A stretch of 64,000 nucleotides of DNA, taken from contig NZ_CAWUDI010000012.1 of the NCBI RefSeq assembly GCF_963920925.1, forward strand, positions 110,441-174,440, read 5' to 3'. Both the position numbers and the translations under genes were made by a program. Below the pieces are notes generated by a model. The model searched no databases. It had not been told where the DNA came from and saw only the letters and a program-made list of their open reading frames with translations. This stretch comes from Rivularia sp963920925. Lineage in GTDB: Bacteria > Cyanobacteriota > Cyanobacteriia > Cyanobacteriales > Nostocaceae. Numbering within the stretch: position 1 is the first letter of the stretch; each line of letters starts with the position of its first letter. Positions 33,797-43,215 of the stretch are shown piece by piece.

Positions 33797-35620
33797 TTAA
33801 AACACACCCGCAAGCTCTTGGGGAGAAGGTAAAGCGCCAGGTTGTTCAGGTAGTGGAAATAATTCTTCTGCTAAATGAACACGTTCCAAAAACTGATTAG
33901 AACGTTCCGAGTCAGTAATTTGTACTCTATTATTTTGAACCAATCTTTCTCTTACAAATTCCCATTTCTCCTCAGACCAATTCATCTGCCCGATATCTGA
34001 TAAGGGAACCTTTATTTTTTGCAACAACGGAACATAAGCTTCCGTACCCCTCTGGTAAGCTGGGTTAATAATTACTGCCCTCCCAGTACCCATCTTGGCA
34101 AACTGGGCTGGTTCTAATAGATGTCTTTTTTGATGATGTTCGTTAGTGCTGCGAGAGCCTCCCCCTTTCCCCGTACTGCGAGATTTAGAATTAAACTGAA
34201 TCTCCATTTCTCCGAGGTAGTCGCTAAATAACTTCGCAGATTCGGGATCTTGGGGATTAAATATAAATTTAGTTGCAGTACCCCCTAAAATAGCTCTTGT
34301 CAGTTCCTTTCCGTAAACTTTCTCTAATTGAGCAATATTTTGATATCCTAAAATCCCCACCATGCCATCTTCCCTATTTTCGTTAAGCCAATTTACTAAC
34401 GCTGGTAGGTACAAAGTTGGTAATTCGTCCAATGCCACAATCAAAGGGTCAGAACGGGGTACGGTACGCGATACATTGCGGGTAACAATCATATGCAAAA
34501 TAGCTGCAAGTAAGGGACCTACAATATCTCGGTTATTTCTATCCAACCCAAACACAATCAATTGCTTTCCATCTAAATCCAACGGTAGCGTCGTTTCACC
34601 GCAAAAAGCACCTACAAAATCGCGTTTGAGAAAACGCTGAAACATTCTTTGTGCAGTACCGATAATCGACACTGCTGTTTTCTCAGAATCCTTAACGCTG
34701 ATAAGTTGAGAAAGTGGTCGAGAAGTCCATACTTTGAGTTTATCTTTGGAAGCAGCTTCCATACGTGCCGCCAAATTTGGTAAAGATAAAATTGCTTGCG
34801 CCATCATTAAGTCGCAATATTTATCATCACCAGTTAAAGTTTTCACTGCTTTTGTTACCAGTAAAATACCTTCAACTAAACTATCGCCAGCTTCTTCAAA
34901 AAATTTATCGCTACTATTATTATTACGGTCAAAGTTACGAGAAATAACCTGCGTCATTTGTCCTGCTGCAATAGCATCTTCTTCATCTTTCAATAAATCC
35001 AAAGGATTACAAGTTTCACTTTCGGGGAATCCCGGCGCAAATACCCGCACTTTGTAACCACGTTTCATCGCATAAGCTACAGCTCGTTTAGTCTGCGCGG
35101 GGTACTTAAAATCATAAAGACACATTGGAAATCCTTGGTCAAAAGCACTACGGAGCAAGGGATCAATAACTGAAAATGTTTTACCAGAACCTGCTGCACC
35201 AATAGCAGAAATTCCTCTTTGAGCATCAGGGAAATATAACGTTTTTTCTGGCTCTTTCCACCTATGCAGTTTTTGAGTAAAAGAAGGTTTAGATTTTAAT
35301 AGCCCTTTGGAGCGCCACTGTTTTTCAATTTGCGAACGTATATCTGGTGGAGTACCGACATAAAGTGCTACTGAATTACGAATTGGTTTGGCAATCTGCT
35401 TTTTAGCCTTACGTTTAGCTTTCTGTTTTTCACGTTTACCACCCCAGTAACTGGTTGCTACTTTACCCTTATGATTACCGCCGGATAAGAAATTGAAAAT
35501 GGCGATCGCAGCAAAACAACCTATAAGCATCAGCCCAGATTGTGACTTCATTAAATCTGCCAGTCTTTCAATCTGTAAAGTTGTTGGTGTCGTAGTTGTC
35601 TGTAATTTAATAGTTGTCAT
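33797..35620 (-). CDS. virD4: VirD4/TraG-type coupling protein
   Basis: 607 aa. One N-terminal membrane helix (about 30-45, SGLMLIGCFAAIAIFNFL). Walker A AIGAAGSGKTFSVI near residue 145, Walker B PLIVALDELPTLY near 393, and GYQNIAQLEKVYG after it, as in the FtsK/TraG/VirD4 ATPase family. These hexameric ATPases dock the relaxase-DNA complex to the secretion channel. Only one membrane helix is clear, whereas most VirD4 proteins have two. Confidence 0.9.
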   Translation of the reverse strand: MTTIKLQTTTTPTTLQIERLADLMKSQSGLMLIGCFAAIAIFNFLSGGNHKGKVATSYWGGKREKQKAKRKAKKQIAKPIRNSVALYVGTPPDIRSQIEKQWRSKGLLKSKPSFTQKLHRWKEPEKTLYFPDAQRGISAIGAAGSGKTFSVIDPLLRSAFDQGFPMCLYDFKYPAQTKRAVAYAMKRGYKVRVFAPGFPESETCNPLDLLKDEEDAIAAGQMTQVISRNFDRNNNSSDKFFEEAGDSLVEGILLVTKAVKTLTGDDKYCDLMMAQAILSLPNLAARMEAASKDKLKVWTSRPLSQLISVKDSEKTAVSIIGTAQRMFQRFLKRDFVGAFCGETTLPLDLDGKQLIVFGLDRNNRDIVGPLLAAILHMIVTRNVSRTVPRSDPLIVALDELPTLYLPALVNWLNENREDGMVGILGYQNIAQLEKVYGKELTRAILGGTATKFIFNPQDPESAKLFSDYLGEMEIQFNSKSRSTGKGGGSRSTNEHHQKRHLLEPAQFAKMGTGRAVIINPAYQRGTEAYVPLLQKIKVPLSDIGQMNWSEEKWEFVRERLVQNNRVQITDSERSNQFLERVHLAEELFPLPEQPGALPSPQELAGVF

Positions 35621-35695
35621 TTTTTAGTTTTTCCGATAGGTGTCCAAGTTTCGTGGAAGTGCGTATATCTACCAGTATCAAAACAATATTCGTTC

Positions 35696-36184
35696 TCAGA
35701 TACCATTATGAAGGTACGTTGTATTTTGAGTAAAAATTAGACAAGGAAAAGGTTTAAAAATACTATCATCAACTTTTATTAATTGTTGAGATGATGGTAA
35801 ATTTGGATTAGCAATTATTTGTAAAAGACGTTCTCCCTCCGAGCGATAAACTTCATATAAACAGCCAGCGACACCACATAATTCAGGTGAACGATAATCA
35901 AATACAAATAATTCACCAGCGCCATTTAATGATATTTTTATAACTTTTATTGATTTTTTTTCTAACTTAGTTTTTGGGAGAGAAGATTTTACTTGTGCAA
36001 GTAGAGATTGAGGAACTGCATCGTAAGCATTCTCCCAAACATATTCTGATTTTTTATTAAATTGATATTTATTACTATTCGATTTGAAGCTTAATATCCA
36101 TAGTAAAGTAGCAGTTAATATACATAAAGCAAATAAACTACAGGTGAAAAATTTAAAAGCTAAAAAATTATTGTGCCTCTTCAT
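35696..36184 (-). CDS. Small membrane/periplasmic protein of the conjugation operon
   Basis: 162 aa. N-terminal membrane helix (FFTCSLFALCILTATLLWIL) followed by a periplasmic alpha/beta domain with a Cys pair (PELCGVAGCLYEVYRSEG). Lies between the muralytic-enzyme candidate and VirD4. It may take a lipoprotein or VirB7-like place, but no lipobox is visible; family unknown. Confidence 0.6.
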   Translation of the reverse strand: MKRHNNFLAFKFFTCSLFALCILTATLLWILSFKSNSNKYQFNKKSEYVWENAYDAVPQSLLAQVKSSLPKTKLEKKSIKVIKISLNGAGELFVFDYRSPELCGVAGCLYEVYRSEGERLLQIIANPNLPSSQQLIKVDDSIFKPFPCLIFTQNTTYLHNGI

Positions 36185-36230
36185 ATGTCAAGATATAATG
36201 GTTTATAATTTTGATTCAATTTAGGAATAT

Positions 36231-38075
36231 TTAATCAATACATTCCATATCTTTCATTGCTTCACTATATTTATCTACAACTGCAATACCATGCTTATTG
36301 ACAGAATTACTTTCGTTAGCATTACTAACTTCTGAATCAATTGGAATATTTACACCACCAAAATGCATTTGACCAACACGTTCAATTAATCTTTCACCTG
36401 CAAATGTTTTTCCCGTAGTTGGGTCAATTTGTTTTGATGCTTTATCCAATAATTTATTCGTATCAGAAGCAATTAAATTCTGTTGTTCTGTAGGTGAAAA
36501 ATATTGCACCATTTCTTCACCTGTAACTTCTTTACCTTTATCTAATCTAGTAAGAAATTTTGTCCCACCAGATTTACTCTTAATAATTTTTCTCACATTA
36601 GGACGGTATGACATAAATTGCATTGCTCCCAGAGAGCGACCGCAATTACCATTACCATCACAAAGATAATTCCCAACAGAGTTGTAGTTATCTTGAATAT
36701 CAGAAAGCGCAGTGCTTAAAGCATCTATGTTAGTACCTGATATATGCTTTTTACTACAACTACCTTTGTTTGGTGGTAATAAATTAGATAAATTACTACT
36801 TGAAATTATGGGAGAACTATTAAAAGTAAATCCGCTACTTTTCAAACCTGTAGGAGTAGAAATAGAATTTTCACCATCTCCATTTATCAAGCCTAAAAAT
36901 ATAGGGTCTTTCTCCCGATAAGTCATAAATGGAACCGGACCGATAAAATAGGGTGTACATCCCAAATCAACAAAATTATTTCGCATACAAACCCGAAAGA
37001 ATAAAGCTTGGGACATCATTCCATCTACTTCTGACACATCCCAAACTGCTACCTTAAAAGCATCGCCAAAAAGATGTCTGCCTGTAGGTTCTTTTCCGCC
37101 ATTAACAGAACCTAAAATTCCTCTACCACCTTTGACTAACTGATATTTACCACTAACCCAGGCTTTACCTTTAACAGCATTAGAGCCAGATAACTCAACA
37201 TGAGCGCAGTCTTTATTGCAAGGTACGGCGAAACCTTCTTTGTTACTTCCAGAAATTGTTCGTTGTCGCTGCTGTTCGTCGGTTCCAAAAGCAACGTCAA
37301 CAATTCCGAACGTTCCACCGGAGGCGTTTATGGGATTGGGGAATTGGGAGAAAGGAACCGACTCCAAACCCGGAACAGAGTTGATATAAACCCCTTGCCA
37401 TTTTTCAAATTCTTCAATTGGCGTTGTGGATAGTCCAGGTATGGAATCAATATTATAATTCGCCCCTTCAGCAATTTCAGAAAAATCTAACTTACTTAAA
37501 TGTGGCGATCGCCCTAATAAATTACCAATCGTTTGATTACCATCTACAGAAGCAGATAATTTTTGAGATAATAGATCGGCAACAGGTTTAATTTCAGCAA
37601 TGGGAATATTCTCTAACTCAGGAATTGCCGAAACCAAGCTACCTAAAGTTTGTAGTTTGATTACACCAAAGCTTCCTAAATTAAGTTTAGTCAAATCCTC
37701 GCCAGTAATTTGAGAAATATCAGCCAGCGAAAACTTTTGTAGTTCAAAAGAGTCCTGAAAATCACCTAGCATCATAAATTCTGCTATGTTTTGTCCTTCT
37801 TCCCAACTTCGATTGGGATTATAACCTAACTTTTTCTCAACATCTTGAGGTACTTGAAATGAGCCATCTGTATTAATAAAAGGCATTGTCGAAAAAGTAA
37901 TTTGATTCCAGTCTGGTATACGAGTATTCTGCCAATTAACAGTTTTTATTTGAGTTTGTGTAGTTAAAGAAGCAGGTTTGTTTTGAGCCTGGGATGAAAT
38001 AATGATTGCACTGCTCATTATTATTGATAAACCTATACTTTTATTTAAACTAAATTTTTTATTTGATAATTTCAT
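36231..38075 (-). CDS. Secreted protein with a lysozyme-like C-terminal domain, conjugation operon
   Basis: 614 aa. Signal peptide about residues 1-30 (SIIMSSAIIISSQAQ). The N-terminal half has leucine-rich motifs built on SVPGLESVPFSQF/ELENIPIAEI. A Cys-rich middle follows. The C-terminal part (NYLCDGNGNCGRSLGAMQFMSY) resembles the active-site region of lytic transglycosylase-like enzymes, where G.ALG..QFM is typical. It would open the peptidoglycan for the transfer apparatus, as VirB1 does. Its start overlaps the VirB9/TraK-like stop by 4 bases. Confidence 0.65.
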   Translation of the reverse strand: MKLSNKKFSLNKSIGLSIIMSSAIIISSQAQNKPASLTTQTQIKTVNWQNTRIPDWNQITFSTMPFINTDGSFQVPQDVEKKLGYNPNRSWEEGQNIAEFMMLGDFQDSFELQKFSLADISQITGEDLTKLNLGSFGVIKLQTLGSLVSAIPELENIPIAEIKPVADLLSQKLSASVDGNQTIGNLLGRSPHLSKLDFSEIAEGANYNIDSIPGLSTTPIEEFEKWQGVYINSVPGLESVPFSQFPNPINASGGTFGIVDVAFGTDEQQRQRTISGSNKEGFAVPCNKDCAHVELSGSNAVKGKAWVSGKYQLVKGGRGILGSVNGGKEPTGRHLFGDAFKVAVWDVSEVDGMMSQALFFRVCMRNNFVDLGCTPYFIGPVPFMTYREKDPIFLGLINGDGENSISTPTGLKSSGFTFNSSPIISSSNLSNLLPPNKGSCSKKHISGTNIDALSTALSDIQDNYNSVGNYLCDGNGNCGRSLGAMQFMSYRPNVRKIIKSKSGGTKFLTRLDKGKEVTGEEMVQYFSPTEQQNLIASDTNKLLDKASKQIDPTTGKTFAGERLIERVGQMHFGGVNIPIDSEVSNANESNSVNKHGIAVVDKYSEAMKDMECID

Positions 38076-38821
38076 AGCTTTAAACTTGAATTTTGAGTAT
38101 GTCCTAATTCTTTTAAGCGATTAACCAACCGTAAAGAAATTCCATTTTTACGAGCAGCGATATTTATCTGTTCTCCCGCTCTCACCGAAACTAAAAAGTT
38201 TTGTATTCTTCTCATCAAGGGAGATTCTTGAGAAATTAAACGCTGTTGCTGGGCAATCTCAAGCCCTCGCGTTATTAACTGTAAATTCTCAATATCTGTA
38301 ATCAGAAATCTATCAGCATTAAACTCTTCTTGAGTTGGTGTAATTTCAATTGTGTGGAATTTGGGTGTTTTATCCCCCATTGCTACCCGAAATAAATAAA
38401 CCCGTCGCTTATCTTCACCTCTTGCTACTACCGTCAATAAGCTATTATTTGATGAAGGTAACTGCTTAAAATCCAAAGGTTTAATTTGACGTAAATGTAA
38501 TACAGTTGCACCATTACCTGACTCACACTCTTTTCCCAATCCAGATAAACATCCATCAACATCTAAAGAAGCAATAGCAGGGTTATCCAACCATACCTTC
38601 TCAACTTTCTCACCAGTAGGGATAAATGAAATATTGACTCCATATCCAGGAGATAATTTAATTAAAGGTATTTCCCTTTCACTATTTCCAGTCGCAACAG
38701 TATTGCTTATTCGCTTTACACCATTTTTCATCTCACCAGCAATTACTTTTATAGAAATACTGGTAAAAGTTAGTATGGTAGAAATTGAAAAAATAATAGT
38801 TTTTTGTACAAATTTTTTCAT
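38072..38821 (-). CDS. VirB9/TraK-like secretion protein
   Basis: 249 aa with a signal peptide (residues 1-28). The region PLIKLSPGYGVNISFIPTGE, VEKVWLDNPA and the C-terminal beta block TVVARGEDKRRVYLFRVAMG follow the TraK/VirB9 pattern; these form the outer part of the core complex. The C-terminal 70 residues are helical. Overlaps VirB10 upstream and the secreted hydrolase downstream by 4 bases each. Confidence 0.65.
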   Translation of the reverse strand: MKKFVQKTIIFSISTILTFTSISIKVIAGEMKNGVKRISNTVATGNSEREIPLIKLSPGYGVNISFIPTGEKVEKVWLDNPAIASLDVDGCLSGLGKECESGNGATVLHLRQIKPLDFKQLPSSNNSLLTVVARGEDKRRVYLFRVAMGDKTPKFHTIEITPTQEEFNADRFLITDIENLQLITRGLEIAQQQRLISQESPLMRRIQNFLVSVRAGEQINIAARKNGISLRLVNRLKELGHTQNSSLKL

Positions 38822-40641
38822 CGTTCACTGAAGGTAAAGGATTGATTCACAAATATCTGTACATCCCTATTAGCAGGGACATACCAAACCTTTTTGCGCC
38901 GTTCAACTTCTGATGATTTACGTTTATTACGCTCCTTAATTTGTTCGGTAAGTGGTTCAAATCCACCTTCTAGAACAGCACCCAAAATATTAGAATTACC
39001 TCGTCTAATAGAAGAAAAACTACTATTACCGCCAAAACCACCCGAAGTAGAGAATTGCTCGGACTTGGGTTGATTAAGTACTTTACCAACTTTAGAAAGG
39101 GAACCGACTACAAACGTTTCTGCATCCCGTGCGGCAATATCTTCACCTTTATTACCTTGCTTTGAAGCTATCAAAGGTTTACCCGAATTTCCACGAATAC
39201 TAATTGCTTGTTGAGGAAGGATATATTGCTTGCCGTTAATAAGAATCTGCGCTGCTTGGAGTTGTACTAATCCAGATTCTTGAATGTCTTTTATAGTCAC
39301 AACAATCTGAGTATTTTTTGGAAGAGTAATAAAACCATTGCTATCTTTAAGGGGTTCGGTAGTTTGAATTATAAAATTTTCTTTCCGATCAAACTTTGAT
39401 TGTTTGGGATTAGCATTATTAGTTGAATCTTTATCCCAAATCAATGGTGTCAGCAATTTACCCTGAATGGTAGAACCGACTTTTAGTACTCCTACAGTTT
39501 CGACAGATATACTTCTGCCTTCGTTCAAAATTCGAGCCTCTTCTGCGTAAAGTGGTTCGGGATGAATAGCAGTTTCAACAGTTCGATTAGAAACCATTAA
39601 AGGAACAGAAAGGGGCATTTTTTTAGGCTTTAAGTCTTCCTCACTTACTGCAACTTCTGTTTGCTCTGAACTTCGTTGTTCGTTTTTTGTTAAAGTATTT
39701 ATCGCAATTTCAGCGCTACCATAACTTCCCAACTGATTAGTTGCTACCCATTGTTTCATTGGGTCGATTACGTCGGGTGGTTTCTCAGGGATAGGTGGTG
39801 GTGATACTCTTCTTACGGGAGAAGGTATTGGTGTTGAATTAGGCTTGATTACAGTAGACGGGGGAGAGGGAGGCAAAGCTCTTGAGGGAGGATAATCCAC
39901 GGGTGTTGGATAATTATTTTGCCGTATGGTCGGACGAGGTACTGTTCTATAAACTGGTGTTCTACTTGTTACTGGCGTTATTACTGGCGGTCTTTCAACG
40001 GGGGCTATATTTTTCCTTTGAATGTTAGTATTCTCTTTGTTCAATTTTCGGGGAATTTGAGAATCCGTTTTTGGAATCGGTGTTTTAGTATTTTTTAACT
40101 CTTCTTGTGACTTAATTTTTTCTGCTTGAGTTGAGAGAGCCAATGAAGCCTTTAATTTTCCGTTCTCTACTTCTGCTGGTTTAGTATCTTCTTTAAAAAG
40201 AACTTTCGGTTTTTCAGATTTGCTAGCTGTAAGCTTCGGTGCAGTTCTTGGTTTGCCAGAAATAATAGTATTTAGGAAAGTGGCTCCTGTACCAAACACA
40301 ACCAGTAACATCAAACCTACTGCACCAAACTTAGCGAAAGGATTAGTTGCAAAAGTTGGCTGAGTTTTACTATCATGTGGCGAGTCAAATAATTCGTGAG
40401 TATCAACTACATTCTTATTTGTGCTTTGTACCTCTGTACCGTTTTCTTCTTGTTCGTTATTGCCTATTGGCTCATCAATAGAACTAATCGTTTCTATATC
40501 AGTTTCTTCAACAGTATTATTTTGATTATCAGAATAATCATAGCCTAGTAATTTTGCTAAACTTTCTTCATTCCAACTGGTTTCAGATTCCTGGTTTTCT
40601 TCTTTAACAACATTTTCATCATTTAAATTTTCATTCATCAC
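38818..40641 (-). CDS. virB10: VirB10/TraB-like core-complex protein
   Basis: 607 aa. A cytoplasmic acidic tail, one membrane helix (about 107-127, FGAVGLMLLVVFGTGATFL), a long Pro-rich periplasmic spacer (about 190-300), then the beta-barrel domain with VGSTIQGKLLTPLIWD, FITLPKNTQIVVTIKD and QAAQILINGKQYILP. This is the usual layout of VirB10/TrbI/TraB, which spans both membranes and senses ATP use. Confidence 0.85.
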   Translation of the reverse strand: MMNENLNDENVVKEENQESETSWNEESLAKLLGYDYSDNQNNTVEETDIETISSIDEPIGNNEQEENGTEVQSTNKNVVDTHELFDSPHDSKTQPTFATNPFAKFGAVGLMLLVVFGTGATFLNTIISGKPRTAPKLTASKSEKPKVLFKEDTKPAEVENGKLKASLALSTQAEKIKSQEELKNTKTPIPKTDSQIPRKLNKENTNIQRKNIAPVERPPVITPVTSRTPVYRTVPRPTIRQNNYPTPVDYPPSRALPPSPPSTVIKPNSTPIPSPVRRVSPPPIPEKPPDVIDPMKQWVATNQLGSYGSAEIAINTLTKNEQRSSEQTEVAVSEEDLKPKKMPLSVPLMVSNRTVETAIHPEPLYAEEARILNEGRSISVETVGVLKVGSTIQGKLLTPLIWDKDSTNNANPKQSKFDRKENFIIQTTEPLKDSNGFITLPKNTQIVVTIKDIQESGLVQLQAAQILINGKQYILPQQAISIRGNSGKPLIASKQGNKGEDIAARDAETFVVGSLSKVGKVLNQPKSEQFSTSGGFGGNSSFSSIRRGNSNILGAVLEGGFEPLTEQIKERNKRKSSEVERRKKVWYVPANRDVQIFVNQSFTFSER

Positions 40642-41432
40642 AGATTCTCCTGTGGTAAATCTCGTATTGCATAAATTTCTAAACCACTTGAACGTACTTG
40701 ATAAACTAAGAAGGCAAGTCCATCAACTTTGTTAGGAGGAGAAGGTGCTTCTACTGCTCGTACAAAAATTTCTTTATTGAATGGAATCACTTCTCCCAAC
40801 TTATTACTTTGTTCAAACATAGTAAGGTTAGCAACCATCCTCACTTTCCATTTACCCTCAGCGATTTTTACTGGTTGTTGAAAATATTGTGGAACAAAAA
40901 CTACTTGCGTTTTTCCTTTAAACACTCCTGAAGGCGTAATGTCAGCAAGCAATTCTAAAAACTGTTTACGAAAATCTGACGATAAAGCGTAGGATGCTTG
41001 CCATGCTCCATAAGTAACTTTACCCCTACTATTGCTAATTGAACGAATATCTACACCACTATCGGACTTGGGTTCATAAGCATCTTCAACTGTTGTAGCT
41101 GGTAAATTTCCCGACCAATTCATCATCAAAGTCATTGTATCGGAAACGAAGCGTAGTACTACCTGGGGTGTGCGTTCTAAACTTCCTAATTGAGCAACTT
41201 TAATTGATTTACCACTTTCTAATTGCACTAAAGTTGGAGGTGCTTTTTTACTTAGTTGAGAATAGGAACCGTACAACAGAAATAAAATAACGAAAGCTAA
41301 AAGATGTAACCCAAAAGTTCCAACAGTGAACAATGCTAAAGTATCACTTCTAGAAAAACGAGTTGCACTACGATTCAAAAATTTTAAGCGTCTGTTTTCA
41401 TTGGAAGAGTTTAAATTTTTATCAATTGTCAT
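40638..41432 (-). CDS. VirB8/TraE-like inner-membrane protein
   Basis: 264 aa. A single membrane helix at about 35-55 (ALFTVGTFGLHLLAFVILFLL), followed by a periplasmic domain of the VirB8/TraE size. Position directly before VirB10, topology and length support the call; sequence similarity is not strong by eye. Confidence 0.6.
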   Translation of the reverse strand: MTIDKNLNSSNENRRLKFLNRSATRFSRSDTLALFTVGTFGLHLLAFVILFLLYGSYSQLSKKAPPTLVQLESGKSIKVAQLGSLERTPQVVLRFVSDTMTLMMNWSGNLPATTVEDAYEPKSDSGVDIRSISNSRGKVTYGAWQASYALSSDFRKQFLELLADITPSGVFKGKTQVVFVPQYFQQPVKIAEGKWKVRMVANLTMFEQSNKLGEVIPFNKEIFVRAVEAPSPPNKVDGLAFLVYQVRSSGLEIYAIRDLPQENL

Positions 41433-41449
41433 ATATTAAATATCATTGA

Positions 41450-42469
41450 TTATTTTCTAACAAATCCAGTTACAACTGAAGAAAGTCCCAAACTTGCAAT
41501 ACTTGAAAAACTCCTCAAAATAGCCATACCTCCACCCGCAGCTAATGCGACAGATAAAATAGGGGCAAGAATACCAATAGAAAAAGCAAAAATCATCGGG
41601 TCATTATTGTTGGTATCCATAACCAATGTGGCAACCAAACCAGAAATTATATTGAAACAAAGTTTTATCATTCCTACTGAAAAGAAACCCGTCAACCAAG
41701 CGAAAATTGCTTTGTTCCCTACAGGTAGTAATGAACCTCCGACGGCTAGAGGTCCTAATAATGCTGTCAGCAACATAGAAACTTCTACAATCCACTGAAA
41801 GGCGATACTAAAAGCCAACAACCACCCCCGAACCGTTAATTGAAAGATATTAGTGTTGAAAAAATCGTTGATACCTTCAAGAAAATTGGGATTGTTATAA
41901 GAAATTTTTGATTCAATTTCTTGAGCTTGTTTTTGGGCATTTTGTAAGCATTCTGCTTGTTGAGTGGGGTCAGCGATCGCGTTACATTGAGTAATTAATG
42001 TTCTTATTGCGTCTCCCGAACCAGTTTTAACCATTACTCGCTGATAAGCTTCTTGCAATTGGATAGAAGCAGATGTACTTTCTAAAAGCGTTTGATTTGT
42101 TTGGTTGATAATAGTCCGTATGCCAAGAGTTGCTTGTGATAAAAGTTTGGCATTGTTGGTAAGTAAAACTATTACGACTAATGGCCAGATGATTTCTGAG
42201 AAAGCTTTGCTGTTATCACCATCAACCATTTCTCTCGTCCATTGCACCATAAAAATTAATAGAGTTCCGACAGCAAAGAAAATTCCCAGATTGGCGATCG
42301 CACCATACAATCCCCCACCAAGTACGTCATCCCACAGTTTATCCATCGACTGAGCAACAGCTTCGCTCGCGGCGATTCCATCCTCCGTAATCGTAGAAGC
42401 TGCTTGCCCAGGATTAGGGTTTTCAACTTGAGCAAGAATGAGTCCCCAATGTAGTAATAGGAATGACAT
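41450..42469 (-). CDS. VirB6/TrbL-like polytopic membrane protein
   Basis: 339 aa with five to six membrane helices: near 55-75 (AIANLGIFFAVGTLLIFMVQ), 88-105, 213-245, 255-280 and 290-315. A soluble loop (about 120-205) lies between. VirB6-family proteins line the inner-membrane part of the DNA channel. Between VirB5- and VirB8-like genes, as expected. Confidence 0.75.
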   Translation of the reverse strand: MSFLLLHWGLILAQVENPNPGQAASTITEDGIAASEAVAQSMDKLWDDVLGGGLYGAIANLGIFFAVGTLLIFMVQWTREMVDGDNSKAFSEIIWPLVVIVLLTNNAKLLSQATLGIRTIINQTNQTLLESTSASIQLQEAYQRVMVKTGSGDAIRTLITQCNAIADPTQQAECLQNAQKQAQEIESKISYNNPNFLEGINDFFNTNIFQLTVRGWLLAFSIAFQWIVEVSMLLTALLGPLAVGGSLLPVGNKAIFAWLTGFFSVGMIKLCFNIISGLVATLVMDTNNNDPMIFAFSIGILAPILSVALAAGGGMAILRSFSSIASLGLSSVVTGFVRK

Positions 42470-42482
42470 AAAGACAATCCTC

Positions 42483-43193
42483 TTAAAACAATCTTGCTTG
42501 TGATGCTGTTCTTAAATTACTAAAGCCTTGACCAACTATTTCCTTGTTACGCATTTGATTTTGACCATCTAAAGACCTTGAAATGTTAGTCAAGTTTAGA
42601 TTTGCTAAATCTTGCGATTGTTTCGATCTCAAACCATCCGCACGCATTGCTCCTAAAATCGCTGCGGTTGATGTATTTTGTTGGGCAATTCGCTTCATCA
42701 CATTCTGTGTAACTACCTCGTCTTGAGCTGCGGCTGCATAAATTTGAACTCGTTCAATAGAGGTTTGGGTTTTTTCAACTTCTTGAGTAGTAGATTGTTG
42801 TCCATTTTTGCCCAATGTACTGTCTATTACAGCACGAGTAATCTGACGATCAACTTCATTTGTTACTTGTTCTACCGTATTTACAGCAGTATCTGAAGTT
42901 GCTGCAACGCTTTCTACTTCTGTACGAGCCTCGGTAGCGTCCGGTAAACCTAATACACCAAGCGTTTCATTAATAGCTGCTTCTATATCTTTACCTAAAG
43001 AGGCACTCAACGGTTCTAGTTTGTTCTCCAATATAGATCCAACATAATTATCAAAAGATTTTAACTCCAGTTTTAATTGGTCGAGAGTGTTTCCGATAAC
43101 TGGTATTGATGATGCGCGAGCGCTGGTTATACCTACAATAGAAATAACAATTGCTCCTCCTAATCCGAAAAATACTAGTTTTTTCTTTCTCAT
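42483..43193 (-). CDS. VirB5/TrbJ-like periplasmic protein
   Basis: 236 aa, signal peptide about 1-28 (FGLGGAIVISIVGITSARAS), then an almost all-helical mature part with Gln/Ala/Asn-rich segments (RVQIYAAAAQDEVVTQNVMK). This is the composition of VirB5/TrbJ minor pilins that sit at the pilus tip. Location between VirB4 and VirB6 agrees. Confidence 0.6.
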   Translation of the reverse strand: MRKKKLVFFGLGGAIVISIVGITSARASSIPVIGNTLDQLKLELKSFDNYVGSILENKLEPLSASLGKDIEAAINETLGVLGLPDATEARTEVESVAATSDTAVNTVEQVTNEVDRQITRAVIDSTLGKNGQQSTTQEVEKTQTSIERVQIYAAAAQDEVVTQNVMKRIAQQNTSTAAILGAMRADGLRSKQSQDLANLNLTNISRSLDGQNQMRNKEIVGQGFSNLRTASQARLF

Positions 43194-43215
43194 AATTACT
43201 CGATTCCTTATAGCT

